Shown here: positions 54,296-64,000 of the stretch, piece by piece | How the letters are laid out: each line of letters begins with the position of its first letter | Numbering within the stretch: position 1 is the first letter of the stretch | Assembly (NCBI RefSeq): GCF_001691415.1 | Contig: NZ_LRRR01000005.1 | Coordinates: forward strand, 62,001-126,000 | Source of the DNA: Pararhodobacter sp. CCB-MM2 | GTDB taxonomy: Bacteria; Pseudomonadota; Alphaproteobacteria; Rhodobacterales; Rhodobacteraceae | Reading direction: 5' to 3' | DNA length: 64,000 bases | Position numbers and translations under genes: made by a program | The notes under the pieces: model-generated | The model's database searches: none | The model's input: only the letters and a program-made list of their open reading frames with translations | What the model was told of the DNA's origin: nothing

Positions 54296-54610
54296 TCAGC
54301 CCAAGGTTACAGCGGTGCCCGAAGCCGAGACCATCATCATGGAATCGCCCACCACCTCGTAATCGAGATCGACGCCGACGACGGCATTCGCCCCCATCTG
54401 CGCGGCCCGTTCCTCCATCTCGCGCAGGGCGACCTTGCGGGCATCCTGCAGCTTGGATTCGTAGGCGCCCGAGCGCCCGCCAACCACATCGGTGATCGAG
54501 GCGAAGAAGTCGCGCACGACATTGGCGCCCATGATCGCCTCGCCCACGACGATGCTGTGGTAGGTGCGGATGGGGCGTCCTTCGACGCTGGGGGTGGTGG
54601 TGACGATCAT
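54296..54610 (-). CDS. YbjQ/DUF74 family protein
   Basis: 104 residues. Conserved DUF74 features: IVVTTTP-like start, [44 protein letters not shown] and a terminal SGTAV. The fold forms pentamers in known structures; its function is not established. It lies in the suf operon between a two-helix membrane protein and a 70-aa membrane protein. Confidence 0.85.
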   Translation of the reverse strand: MIVTTTPSVEGRPIRTYHSIVVGEAIMGANVVRDFFASITDVVGGRSGAYESKLQDARKVALREMEERAAQMGANAVVGVDLDYEVVGDSMMMVSASGTAVTLG

Positions 54611-54611
54611 C

Positions 54612-54824
54612 TCAACGCATCCCGATCCAGGTGAACACCATCATCGCCAGCAGCGCGGCCAGACCGACGACAAGCGCCGTCAGCAGCACCGAGCCGCCCA
54701 AGAGGCCGTCGGTCTTGCCGGTGTTGCGCCGCCGGAAACCCAGTCCCAGCAGCGTCCCGACAAAGATCCCGACGCCCACGCCGGCGGATTTGACCAGCAG
54801 GAACTGCAAAAGCTCCAGCGTCAC
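54612..54824 (-). CDS. Small membrane protein after sufB
   Basis: 70 residues from a GTG at 54824 that overlaps the sufB stop (GTGA). Two hydrophobic segments ([20 protein letters not shown] and [20 protein letters not shown]) joined by a short basic turn (FRRRNTGK). Too short to recognise, but the translational coupling to sufB argues that it is real. Confidence 0.6.
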   Translation of the reverse strand: MTLELLQFLLVKSAGVGVGIFVGTLLGLGFRRRNTGKTDGLLGGSVLLTALVVGLAALLAMMVFTWIGMR

Positions 54825-56347
54825 CCCACCGACCCTTCCAGCGAGATCGCGACCAAAGCCTGCGCTTCCATGGCGAATTCCATCGGCAGGGCCTGCAGAA
54901 CCTCGCGGCAGAAGCCGTTGACGACCAGGGCCACAGCCTCTTCCTCGTCCATGCCGCGCTGGCGGCAATAGAACAGCTGGTCGTCATCCACCTTGGACGT
55001 CGTCGCCTCGTGCTCAACGCGCGAGGAGGCGTTCTTCACCTCGATATAGGGCACGGTATGGGCGCCGCATTGATCGCCGATCAGCAGGCTGTCGCATTGC
55101 GTGTAATTGCGGCTGTCGGTGGCCTTGGGGTGCATGGTCACGAGGCCGCGATAGGTGTTCTGGGCATGGCCGGCCGAGATGCCCTTCGACACGATCCGCG
55201 AGCGCGAATTCTTGCCCAGATGGATCATCTTGGTGCCGGTATCGGCCTGCTGCCAGTTGTTGGCGATGGCGATCGAGTAGAACTCGCCCGAGGTATCATC
55301 GCCGCGCAGGATGCAGGACGGGTATTTCCAGGTGATGGCCGAGCCGGTCTCGACCTGCGTCCACATCACCTTCGCCCGGTCCTCGCGGCAATCGGCGCGC
55401 TTGGTGACGAAGTTGTAGATGCCGCCCTTGCCGTCCTCATCGCCCGGATACCAGTTCTGCACGGTCGAATATTTGACCTCGGCATCCTCGAGCACGACGA
55501 TTTCCACCACGGCTGCGTGCAGCTGGTTGGTGTCACGCTTGGGGGCGGTGCAGCCCTCAAGGTAACTCACATATGCACCTTTATCGGCAATAATGAGCGT
55601 GCGTTCGAACTGGCCGGTATTCTCCGCGTTGATACGGAAATAGGTCGACAGCTCCATCGGGCATTTGGTGCCCTCGGGGACATAGACGAACGAGCCGTCC
55701 GAGAAGACCGCCGAGTTCAGCGTGGCAAAGAAGTTGTCCGAGACCGGCACGACAGAGCCGAGGTACTTCTTCACCAGATCAGGATATTCGCGGATCGCCT
55801 CCGAGATCGAGCAGAAGATGACGCCGGCCTTCTTCAGCTCTTCCTTGAAGGTCGTGCCGACGGAGACGGAATCGAACACCGCATCCACGGCGACCTTGCG
55901 CTCGGGTTGAACCTCGCCATCGGCGCCTTCGACACCGGCAAGGATCATCTGCTCCTTCAGCGGGATGCCCAGCTTCTCATAAGTGGCCAGCAGCTTCGGA
56001 TCGACCTCGTCCAAAGACTTCGGCTTCTCGGCCATGCTCTTGGGCTTGGCGTAGTAATATTGCTCTTGATAGTCGATCGCCGGGATCTCCAGCATCGCCC
56101 AATCAGGCTCTTCCATCTGCTGCCAGCGGCGGAAGGCACCCAAGCGCCATTCCAGCATCCATTCCGGCTCGCCGTTCTTTTCCGAGATCAGGCGGACGAT
56201 GTCCTCGTTCAGGCCCTTGGGCGCGAACTCCATCTCGATCTCGGTTTCCCAGCCGTGCTTGTACTTGCCGGCCATCGACTGGACGGTTTCCACCGTCTCC
56301 CGATCCACGCCCTCGCGGACCTCTGCCGTATTGTCCAAAGCCGCCAT
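54821..56347 (-). CDS. sufB: Fe-S scaffold subunit SufB
   Basis: 508 residues, main scaffold subunit. [19 protein letters not shown] near the start, [20 protein letters not shown] in the beta-helix, and the C-terminal core [20 protein letters not shown] with the cluster-relevant cysteines. Full length, second coding step of the iscR-led operon. Confidence 0.96.
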   Translation of the reverse strand: MAALDNTAEVREGVDRETVETVQSMAGKYKHGWETEIEMEFAPKGLNEDIVRLISEKNGEPEWMLEWRLGAFRRWQQMEEPDWAMLEIPAIDYQEQYYYAKPKSMAEKPKSLDEVDPKLLATYEKLGIPLKEQMILAGVEGADGEVQPERKVAVDAVFDSVSVGTTFKEELKKAGVIFCSISEAIREYPDLVKKYLGSVVPVSDNFFATLNSAVFSDGSFVYVPEGTKCPMELSTYFRINAENTGQFERTLIIADKGAYVSYLEGCTAPKRDTNQLHAAVVEIVVLEDAEVKYSTVQNWYPGDEDGKGGIYNFVTKRADCREDRAKVMWTQVETGSAITWKYPSCILRGDDTSGEFYSIAIANNWQQADTGTKMIHLGKNSRSRIVSKGISAGHAQNTYRGLVTMHPKATDSRNYTQCDSLLIGDQCGAHTVPYIEVKNASSRVEHEATTSKVDDDQLFYCRQRGMDEEEAVALVVNGFCREVLQALPMEFAMEAQALVAISLEGSVG

Positions 56348-56362
56348 GCTTCGTCATCCCGT

Positions 56363-57430
56363 TTATCGCGGCAGGTCTGCGCCTGCCTGTTTCATGCGTT
56401 CGCCCGCCCGTTTCCAGGCCTTGGCATAGACCGCGGCGAACCGCAGTGCGTCGTCTTTCGTGACCCCGGGGCCGATCGAGACCCTGAGCGCCGAACCCGC
56501 CTCGGCCTCGGAATAGCCCATCGAGCGCAACACCCGGCTGGCCGAGACCTTGCCCGAGGAACAGGCCGAACCCGCCGAGACGGCGAAGCCCTGAAGGTCC
56601 ATGGCCATCACCTGCGTCTCGCCCTTCCAGCCCGGAGCGATCAGGCTCAGGGTGTTGGGCAGACGCGGGCAGCCCTTGGCCGTCAAGATAATACCTGCGC
56701 AGTCTGCTTCCAGAGCCGATTCTAGAAGATTTCTAATCTCGGCGACCTCGTCCCAGACCCCGTTGGCAAGGTCAAGCGCTGCCGCCTCGGCCGCGGCACC
56801 GAAACCGGCGATGCCGATCACGTTCTCCGTGCCCGCGCGGCGGCCCATCTCCTGACCCCCACCCTTGATCTGGGTCTGCACATCGAGGCCCAGCCGTAGC
56901 GCCAGCGCACCAACGCCCTTCGGGCCGCCGAGCTTGTGCGCCGAGATCAGCCCCATGTCGCAGCCCAGCCAATTGAAGGCGATGGGCAGCTTGCCGAAGG
57001 CCTGCGTCAGGTCGCTGAGCGCCAGACCGGCGGGCAGGTCCTGCACGATCCCGGTCTCGGAATTCGCCAGCTGCAGCGTGCTGTTCGCCGGATCGGCTAC
57101 GCTCACCACGCCGTCGCGGCCGACCGGCAGGTCGACATGCCCCCAGCTGGAGACCGCGTCATGCTCGACGCCCGCGCAATGGAGATCGCGCCCGGCCATG
57201 GCCAGCGCCGCTGCCTCGGTCGCGCCCGAGGTGAAGACGATATCCGCCCCATCCGCGCCGAGGGCCGTCGCCACCTGCGCCCGCGCGCGCTCGATCAGGC
57301 CTTTGACGGCCCGCCCTTCGGCATGGATCGAGCTGCCGTTGCCCACAAGGTCCATCGCCGCGATCATCGCGGCGCGGGCCTCGGGTCGCAGGGGCGCCGA
57401 GGCGTTCCAGTCGAGATAGAGCCTGCTCAT
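56363..57430 (-). CDS. IscS/NifS-type cysteine desulfurase
   Basis: 355 residues from ATG 57430, overlapping the iscR stop (ATGA). Group I-like desulfurase: SRLYLDWNASAPLRPEA, GATEAAALA, PLP lysine in ISAHKLGGPKGV, and catalytic-loop cysteine in SAGSACSSGKVSAS. It lies between the regulator and sufB, whereas SufS closes the cluster, so the operon encodes two desulfurases of different types. Confidence 0.92.
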   Translation of the reverse strand: MSRLYLDWNASAPLRPEARAAMIAAMDLVGNGSSIHAEGRAVKGLIERARAQVATALGADGADIVFTSGATEAAALAMAGRDLHCAGVEHDAVSSWGHVDLPVGRDGVVSVADPANSTLQLANSETGIVQDLPAGLALSDLTQAFGKLPIAFNWLGCDMGLISAHKLGGPKGVGALALRLGLDVQTQIKGGGQEMGRRAGTENVIGIAGFGAAAEAAALDLANGVWDEVAEIRNLLESALEADCAGIILTAKGCPRLPNTLSLIAPGWKGETQVMAMDLQGFAVSAGSACSSGKVSASRVLRSMGYSEAEAGSALRVSIGPGVTKDDALRFAAVYAKAWKRAGERMKQAGADLPR

Positions 57431-57891
57431 GCCGTGACCTGAAACAGGCTCGGCACGGCGGGACAGGGCTTCAGCCCGTTGCGCGCCACATCGGCCAGAG
57501 TGGTCTGGTGCAGGAAGACATAGACATGCGCCGAGAGACCTTCCCAAAGACGGTTGGTCATCGACTGCGCCTGACTGCCGGACATCGCGCCCGAGGCGCC
57601 GCCGCCCTTCTCCATCGCGCTGACGGTTTCTTCGACAGCCTCGAGGATCTCGGAGACGCGAATCTCGGATGGATCCCGCGCCAAACGGTAGCCGCCCCCC
57701 GGACCGCGCACCGAATCGACCAGCCCCGCGCGGCGCAGTTTGACGAACAGCTGCTCCAAATAGGGCTGGCTCACGTCCTGACGCTTGGCGATCTCGGCCA
57801 GCGAGACGTGGCGCGAGGCCGCCTGACGCTGCAGAATGGCCAGATCGACCATGGCCACCGTCGCGTAACGTCCCTTCGTCGATAGTTTCAT
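57427..57891 (-). CDS. iscR: IscR-type Rrf2 Fe-S regulator with a single cysteine
   Basis: 154 residues. Winged helix-turn-helix regulator (MKLSTKGRYATVAMVDLA, IAKRQDVSQPYLEQLFVKL, GPGGGYRLAR). Canonical IscR binds a [2Fe-2S] cluster with three Cys near residues 92-104. Here that region (EKGGGASGAMSGSQAQ) has none, and the only cysteine is Cys143 (LKPCPAV). A one-cysteine IscR that still binds a cluster has been described in Rhodobacter sphaeroides, so this is likely the same type. First gene of the suf operon; it probably represses it when clusters are plentiful. Confidence 0.92.
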   Translation of the reverse strand: MKLSTKGRYATVAMVDLAILQRQAASRHVSLAEIAKRQDVSQPYLEQLFVKLRRAGLVDSVRGPGGGYRLARDPSEIRVSEILEAVEETVSAMEKGGGASGAMSGSQAQSMTNRLWEGLSAHVYVFLHQTTLADVARNGLKPCPAVPSLFQVTA

Positions 57892-58016
57892 GGCGCAAAC
57901 CCCGGATCATTGCCCCGCCGCAGCCGCCACGGGGTCGCAAAAAGATTGACGGATGACGCGGCCTTGCTTAACTGCTATCCCGCCGAACCCGACTCTGCCC
58001 GAGACGGGCGCAGAAG

Positions 58017-58053
58017 TTAGAAACGTTCTAGATTAGCCGACTTCTTTTGTCAA
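58017..58053 (-). promoter_or_regulatory. suf operon promoter with Irr/ICE-like palindrome
   Basis: The palindrome TTAGAA-ACG-TTCTAG (58017-58031) matches the TTAGAA-N3-TTCTAA type of the iron-control element bound by Irr in alphaproteobacteria. On the minus strand it overlaps the -10 (TAGAAC, 58030-58025) of a promoter with TTGACA at 58053-58048 and a 17-base spacer, leading to iscR. This would let iron status gate suf expression in addition to IscR. Confidence 0.65.
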
Positions 58054-58103
58054 CAAAGGACGCCGCGACTGGAACTCCCCCTGAGGCAGCAGAAGGTCCC
58101 TGG

Positions 58104-58763
58104 ATGCCCGAAGTGATTTTTGCCGGCCCTGATGGCCGTCTCGAAGGACGTTACCACCCGCAACCGAACCGTGACGCGCCTATTGCCATCGTGCTGCACC
58201 CGCATCCGCAGTTCGGCGGCACGATGAACAACAAGGTCGTCTATAACCTGCACTATGCCTTCCACTCGCTGGGGTTCTCGGTGCTGCGGTTCAACTTCCG
58301 CGGGGTTGGTCGCAGCCAGGGTGAATACGACCAAGGTATCGGCGAGCTGTCCGATGCCGCGGCCGCGCTGGATTACCTGCAGTCGATGAACCAGAACACC
58401 CGGCACTGCTGGGTCTGCGGTTTCTCGTTCGGCGCCTGGATCGGCATGCAGCTGCTGATGCGCCGGCCGGACATCACCGGCTTCGTGTCGGTCGCACCGC
58501 CCGCGAACCTGTATGATTTCAGCTTCCTGGCGCCCTGCCCCTCCTCGGGGCTGATCATCAACGGCACTGCTGACCGGATCGCGCCGCCCAAGGACGTGAC
58601 CGGCCTCGTGAACAAGCTTCACGAGCAGAAGGGCATCACGATCACCCATGAGCAAGTCGAAGGCGCGGATCACTTCTTCCGCGACGAAGAGCAGCACATG
58701 AACCCGATGCTCGACACCGTGAAAGCCTACGTCAAGCGCCGCCTCTCCGAGCAGACGCGCTGA
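58104..58763 (+). CDS. Alpha/beta hydrolase
   Basis: 219 residues from ATG 58104. Alpha/beta-hydrolase pattern: IVLHPHPQFGGTMNNKVV, RFNFRGVGRSQG, nucleophile elbow GFSFGAW, acid in INGTADRIAP and C-terminal histidine in GADHFF. This short intact family (sometimes placed near alanine-peptidase-like hydrolases) is common in alphaproteobacteria, often next to suf genes; substrate unknown. It diverges from the iscR-led operon. Confidence 0.85.
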   Translation: MPEVIFAGPDGRLEGRYHPQPNRDAPIAIVLHPHPQFGGTMNNKVVYNLHYAFHSLGFSVLRFNFRGVGRSQGEYDQGIGELSDAAAALDYLQSMNQNTRHCWVCGFSFGAWIGMQLLMRRPDITGFVSVAPPANLYDFSFLAPCPSSGLIINGTADRIAPPKDVTGLVNKLHEQKGITITHEQVEGADHFFRDEEQHMNPMLDTVKAYVKRRLSEQTR

Positions 58764-58776
58764 CCTCAGGAAGAAA

Positions 58777-58825
58777 CAGCCGCAGCATTCTGGGACCCAT
58801 AGGTTAACCAATTATGCTGCGGCTG
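58777..58825. repeat. 12-bp inverted repeat before glgP
   Basis: CAGCCGCAGCAT (58777-58788) and ATGCTGCGGCTG (58814-58825), perfect, with a 25-base loop, just after the hydrolase stop codon. No T-run; possible terminator or operator. Confidence 0.6.
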
Positions 58826-58958
58826 CAAAAAACCCTGCTTTTGTCGCCATCGCCGACCAACTCTGCCCGGTTTTGGCCCGTTTCAGCCCAATTATCGCAA
58901 TCCAGGGTGGCTCTTTGTCCGAGCCCCATTGCCAAGTTGTGCCGAACAGGAGCAGGGA

Positions 58959-61424
58959 ATGCGTACGAACCGATCCATGACCTTTGACAAGGGGATGTCG
59001 GGCCTTTCAGGCTGGCAGCCCACTGCGATCACCAAGGACACGTTGCCGATGACTGCCACCGAATTGCGCGAAGCGATCCTGCGCCATCTCGAGTTCTCGC
59101 AGGGCAAGGATCTTGCCCATGCCAGCCTCTACGACATGCGCATGGCGCTGACCCTGGCGATCCGTGACAGGATTATCGAGCCCTGGTTCCATGCCACCCG
59201 CGCCACCTATGCCGCCCAGTCGAAGCGGGTCTATTACCTGTCGATGGAATTCCTGATCGGCCGTCTGCTGGAAGACGCGATCCTGAACGTGGGCCTGACC
59301 GAGGCTGCGCATGAGGCTGTCTCGGGCCTCGGGTTCGACTTCCGCGACGTGCTGAACGACGAGCCGGATGCCGCGCTGGGGAACGGTGGCCTCGGCCGCC
59401 TCGCCGCCTGTTTCCTCGATTCGATGTCGACGTTGGGCTGCCCGGCCTATGGCTATGGCATCCGCTATGAGCATGGCCTGTTCCGCCAGAGCTTCGGCCC
59501 CGATGGCCGTCAGGTCGAGGATGCCGAGGATTGGCTGCGTCAGTCGCATGGCTGGGAATTCGAGCGCCCGGAAGCCAGTTTCCGCATCGGCTTCGGTGGC
59601 TCGGTGGCCGAGAGCGGCCGCAGCGCCGTCTGGACGCCCGAGAACGCCGTGATGGCCAAGGCCTATGACACGCCGATCGTCGGCTGGCAGGGCAAATGGG
59701 CCAACACCCTGCGCCTTTGGGGCGCCGAGCCGCTGCGCGCCTTCGACCTCGCCGCCTTCAACAAGGGCGACTTCACCGGCGCCGCCGCGCCCGAAGCGCT
59801 GGCCCGCACGATCAGCCGCGTCCTGTATCCCGACGACACCACCGCGCAGGGGAAGGAGCTGCGGCTGAAGCAGGAATTCTTCTTCACCGCCGCCTCGCTG
59901 CGCGACATCCTGCGCCGCTTTACCTCGGAACACAGCGACCTGCGCGCCCTGCCCTCGCGCGTGGCGATCCAGATGAACGACACCCACCCGGCCATCGCCG
60001 GCCCCGAGCTGATCCGCCTTCTGGCCGATGAGCGCGGCCTGCCGTTCGAGGAAGCCGTCGACACCGCCCGCGCCTGCCTCGGCTACACCAACCACACGCT
60101 GATGCCCGAGGCGCTGGAGCGTTGGTCGGAAAGCCTGATGGCCGAGGTTCTGCCGCGCCACATGCAGATCATCGAGCGGATCGACGAGATGCATGCCAAG
60201 GCTCATCCGACGCGCAAGAGCTCGATCCTCGAGAATGGCGAAGTGAAGATGGGCGAGCTGTCCTTCATCATGGCGCATCGCGTGAACGGTGTCTCGGCGC
60301 TGCATACCGAGCTGGTGAAATCGACCGTCTTCTCAGACCTGCATGCCCTGCACCCCGACCGGATCGTCAACGAGACCAACGGCGTCACCCCGCGTCGCTG
60401 GATCAAGGGCGCCAACCCGCGCCTGTCGTCGCTGATCACCGAGACCATCGGCGAGGGCTGGGAAGACCATCTGGAGCGTCTGACCGAGCTGGAACCGGCG
60501 ATCGAGACGCAGGAATTCCGCGACCGTTTCGCCGCCGTGAAGGCCGCCAACAAGGCCGATCTGGCCGAGTGGATCGGCACGACGATGGGTATCTCGGTCA
60601 ACCCGGACGCGATGTTCGACGTGCAGATCAAGCGCTTCCACGAATACAAGCGCCAGCATCTCAACATCCTCGAGACCATCGCTCTGTGGCTCGAGATGCG
60701 CGAGAACCCCAAGGCCGGCTGGGCGCCGCGGGTGAAGATCTTCGGCGGCAAGGCGGCGCCGGGCTATGTCATGGCCAAGGAGATCATCCACCTGATCAAC
60801 AACGTCGCCCGCGTGGTGAATGCCGACAAGGCGACGCGCGAGCTGCTGACCGTGGTCTATCCGCCCAACTACAACGTCACCATGGCCGAGAAACTGATCC
60901 CGGCGGCGGATCTGTCGGAACAGATCTCGACCGCGGGCAAGGAAGCCTCGGGCACCGGCAACATGAAGTTCTCGCTCAACGGCGCGCTGACCATCGGCAC
61001 GCTCGACGGCGCCAACGTGGAGATCCGCGATCTGGTGGGCGAGGAGAACTTCTTCCTCTTCGGCATGACCGCCGACGAGGTCGTCGAACGCCGCCGCCAT
61101 CCCGATCACGCCTCCAGCGCCATCGCCGAGAGCCCCCGCCTGACCGCCGCCATCGAGGCGATCGAGGCCGGCATGTTCTCGAACGGGGACAAGGCGATGT
61201 ACCGCATGATCACGCAGAACCTGCGGGCGCATGACTACTTCACCGTCTGTGCCGATTTCGACAGCTATTGGGACGCCCAGCGCCGCGTCGATACCGCTTG
61301 GTTCGACCGCGACAACTGGACCCGGATGGCGGCTCTGAACGCGGCGCGGACCGGCTGGTTCAGCTCGGACCGGACGATCAAGGGCTACATGGGCGATATC
61401 TGGAACATCAGCCCGATGATCTGA
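58959..61424 (+). CDS. glgP: Glycogen phosphorylase
   Basis: About 821 residues from ATG 58959 (AGGAG upstream; ATG 58977 possible). Releases glucose-1-phosphate from glycogen with PLP as cofactor. YLSMEFLIGRLLEDA near residue 100, GNGGLGRLAACFLDS, TNHTLMPEALE, RFHEYKRQ, and the PLP lysine in GTGNMKFSLNGALT. First gene of the glycogen operon glgP-glgB-glgC. Confidence 0.95.
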   Translation: MRTNRSMTFDKGMSGLSGWQPTAITKDTLPMTATELREAILRHLEFSQGKDLAHASLYDMRMALTLAIRDRIIEPWFHATRATYAAQSKRVYYLSMEFLIGRLLEDAILNVGLTEAAHEAVSGLGFDFRDVLNDEPDAALGNGGLGRLAACFLDSMSTLGCPAYGYGIRYEHGLFRQSFGPDGRQVEDAEDWLRQSHGWEFERPEASFRIGFGGSVAESGRSAVWTPENAVMAKAYDTPIVGWQGKWANTLRLWGAEPLRAFDLAAFNKGDFTGAAAPEALARTISRVLYPDDTTAQGKELRLKQEFFFTAASLRDILRRFTSEHSDLRALPSRVAIQMNDTHPAIAGPELIRLLADERGLPFEEAVDTARACLGYTNHTLMPEALERWSESLMAEVLPRHMQIIERIDEMHAKAHPTRKSSILENGEVKMGELSFIMAHRVNGVSALHTELVKSTVFSDLHALHPDRIVNETNGVTPRRWIKGANPRLSSLITETIGEGWEDHLERLTELEPAIETQEFRDRFAAVKAANKADLAEWIGTTMGISVNPDAMFDVQIKRFHEYKRQHLNILETIALWLEMRENPKAGWAPRVKIFGGKAAPGYVMAKEIIHLINNVARVVNADKATRELLTVVYPPNYNVTMAEKLIPAADLSEQISTAGKEASGTGNMKFSLNGALTIGTLDGANVEIRDLVGEENFFLFGMTADEVVERRRHPDHASSAIAESPRLTAAIEAIEAGMFSNGDKAMYRMITQNLRAHDYFTVCADFDSYWDAQRRVDTAWFDRDNWTRMAALNAARTGWFSSDRTIKGYMGDIWNISPMI

Positions 61425-61431
61425 TGATCAA

Positions 61432-61461
61432 TGTGGCGCGCGGGCAGGCTCGCGCGCCACA
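61432..61461 (+). other. Perfect hairpin between glgP and glgB
   Basis: TGTGGCGCGC (61432-61441) / GCGCGCCACA (61452-61461), ten-base loop, no T-run, 50 bp upstream of glgB. It may stabilise or modulate the intercistronic mRNA. Confidence 0.7.
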
Positions 61462-61512
61462 AAGGTTAACAATTCCATTGCCTTTCACCGGGACCTGCGC
61501 GACAAATCTCGC

Positions 61513-63698
<2,186 letters not shown>

Positions 63699-63702
<4 letters not shown>

Positions 63703-64000
63703 ACACCGCGCCGCAGCGCCTGTCTTCGCGCACCATGGCCTTCATCCTTGCCGGTGGGCGAGGCTCCCGCCTGCACGAACTGACCGACAACCGCGCCAAA
63801 CCCGCGGTCTATTTCGGCGGCAAGACGCGGATCATCGACTTCGCCCTCTCGAACGCGTTGAACTCGGGCATCCGCAAGATGGCCATCGCCACCCAGTACA
63901 AGGCGCATTCGCTCATCCGTCATTGCCAGCGCGGCTGGAACTTCTTCCGGGCCGAGCGGAACGAGTACCTCGATATCCTGCCCGCCTCGCAGCGGGTGGA
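63699..64000 (+). CDS. glgC: Glucose-1-phosphate adenylyltransferase, N-terminal part
   Basis: First ~100 residues; the gene continues beyond the window. Makes ADP-glucose, the committed step of glycogen synthesis. The nucleotide loop [20 protein letters not shown], the following [15 protein letters not shown] and [20 protein letters not shown] are diagnostic. Overlaps the glgB stop by four bases. Confidence 0.95.

Noticed and set aside
55010..56725. 571-codon frame opposite sufB
   Set aside because: Shadow of sufB, same reasoning.

Overview
The window is high-GC chromosomal DNA from an alphaproteobacterium, most likely a member of the Rhodobacteraceae/Paracoccaceae (Rhodobacter-Paracoccus type). 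Supporting signs are a B12-dependent NrdJ, an iscR-desulfurase-sufB...sufCD-sufS order with a single-cysteine IscR, an Irr/ICE-like box, lptF-lptG-lptD-surA-pdxA-rsmA synteny, Tad-pilus TadG/TadE genes and a glgP-glgB-glgC operon. The assignment rests on gene content and protein character only; no search was run.

Layout. (1) 1-1528: 3' end of nrdJ. (2) About 1552-21975: a Tn7-like transposon inserted about 25 bp after the nrdJ stop codon. Its transposition genes tnsA-tnsB-tnsC-tniQ (16007-21694) overlap end to start. Its cargo (2258-15254) looks like a defence island: two paralogous small unknown proteins, a UvrD-type helicase with an embedded nuclease-like region and zinc ribbons, a PHP-SMC-like ATPase of TrlF type, a TIR/nucleotide-binding-like protein overlapping a gamma-glutamylcyclotransferase-like protein, an unknown 134-aa protein, and an overlapping DUF3883-type/DUF429-type pair. 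(3) 21980-22436: a diverged copy of the element's left end (also present at 1552-2007), abutting the element's right end. I read it as the remnant of an older related element at the same site. (4) 22586-25407: sulfide/persulfide genes (phosphatase-like, two YeeE halves, metallo-beta-lactamase dioxygenase-like) with a palindromic operator, plus a DksA/TraR-like protein. (5) 25516-38495: core genes: a degenerate FadB-like protein, a histidine phosphatase-fold protein, holC, pepA, lptF, lptG, lptD, a surA-like chaperone, pdxA, an exonuclease and rsmA. (6) 38751-42438: three Tad-associated surface genes. (7) 42463-47816: TetR regulator, small lipoprotein, hom, glpX, recJ. (8) 47956-48296: two identical tRNA-Glu genes in a duplicated unit. 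(9) 48804-57891: the suf Fe-S assembly cluster, with several small membrane proteins and an FkbM methyltransferase inserted among the suf genes. (10) 58104-64000: an alpha/beta hydrolase, then glgP, glgB and the start of glgC.

The most interesting signal is the ~455-bp sequence found twice at the transposon junctions. It starts with TGTC-type ends and tandem CAAT-core sites spaced like TnsB sites. It then continues into ~350 bp of conserved, apparently non-coding DNA with two intrinsic terminators and a long closing stem, as if a structured RNA lies just inside the left end of this transposon family. The second interest is the cargo, where several tightly coupled gene pairs could be uncharacterised anti-phage modules.
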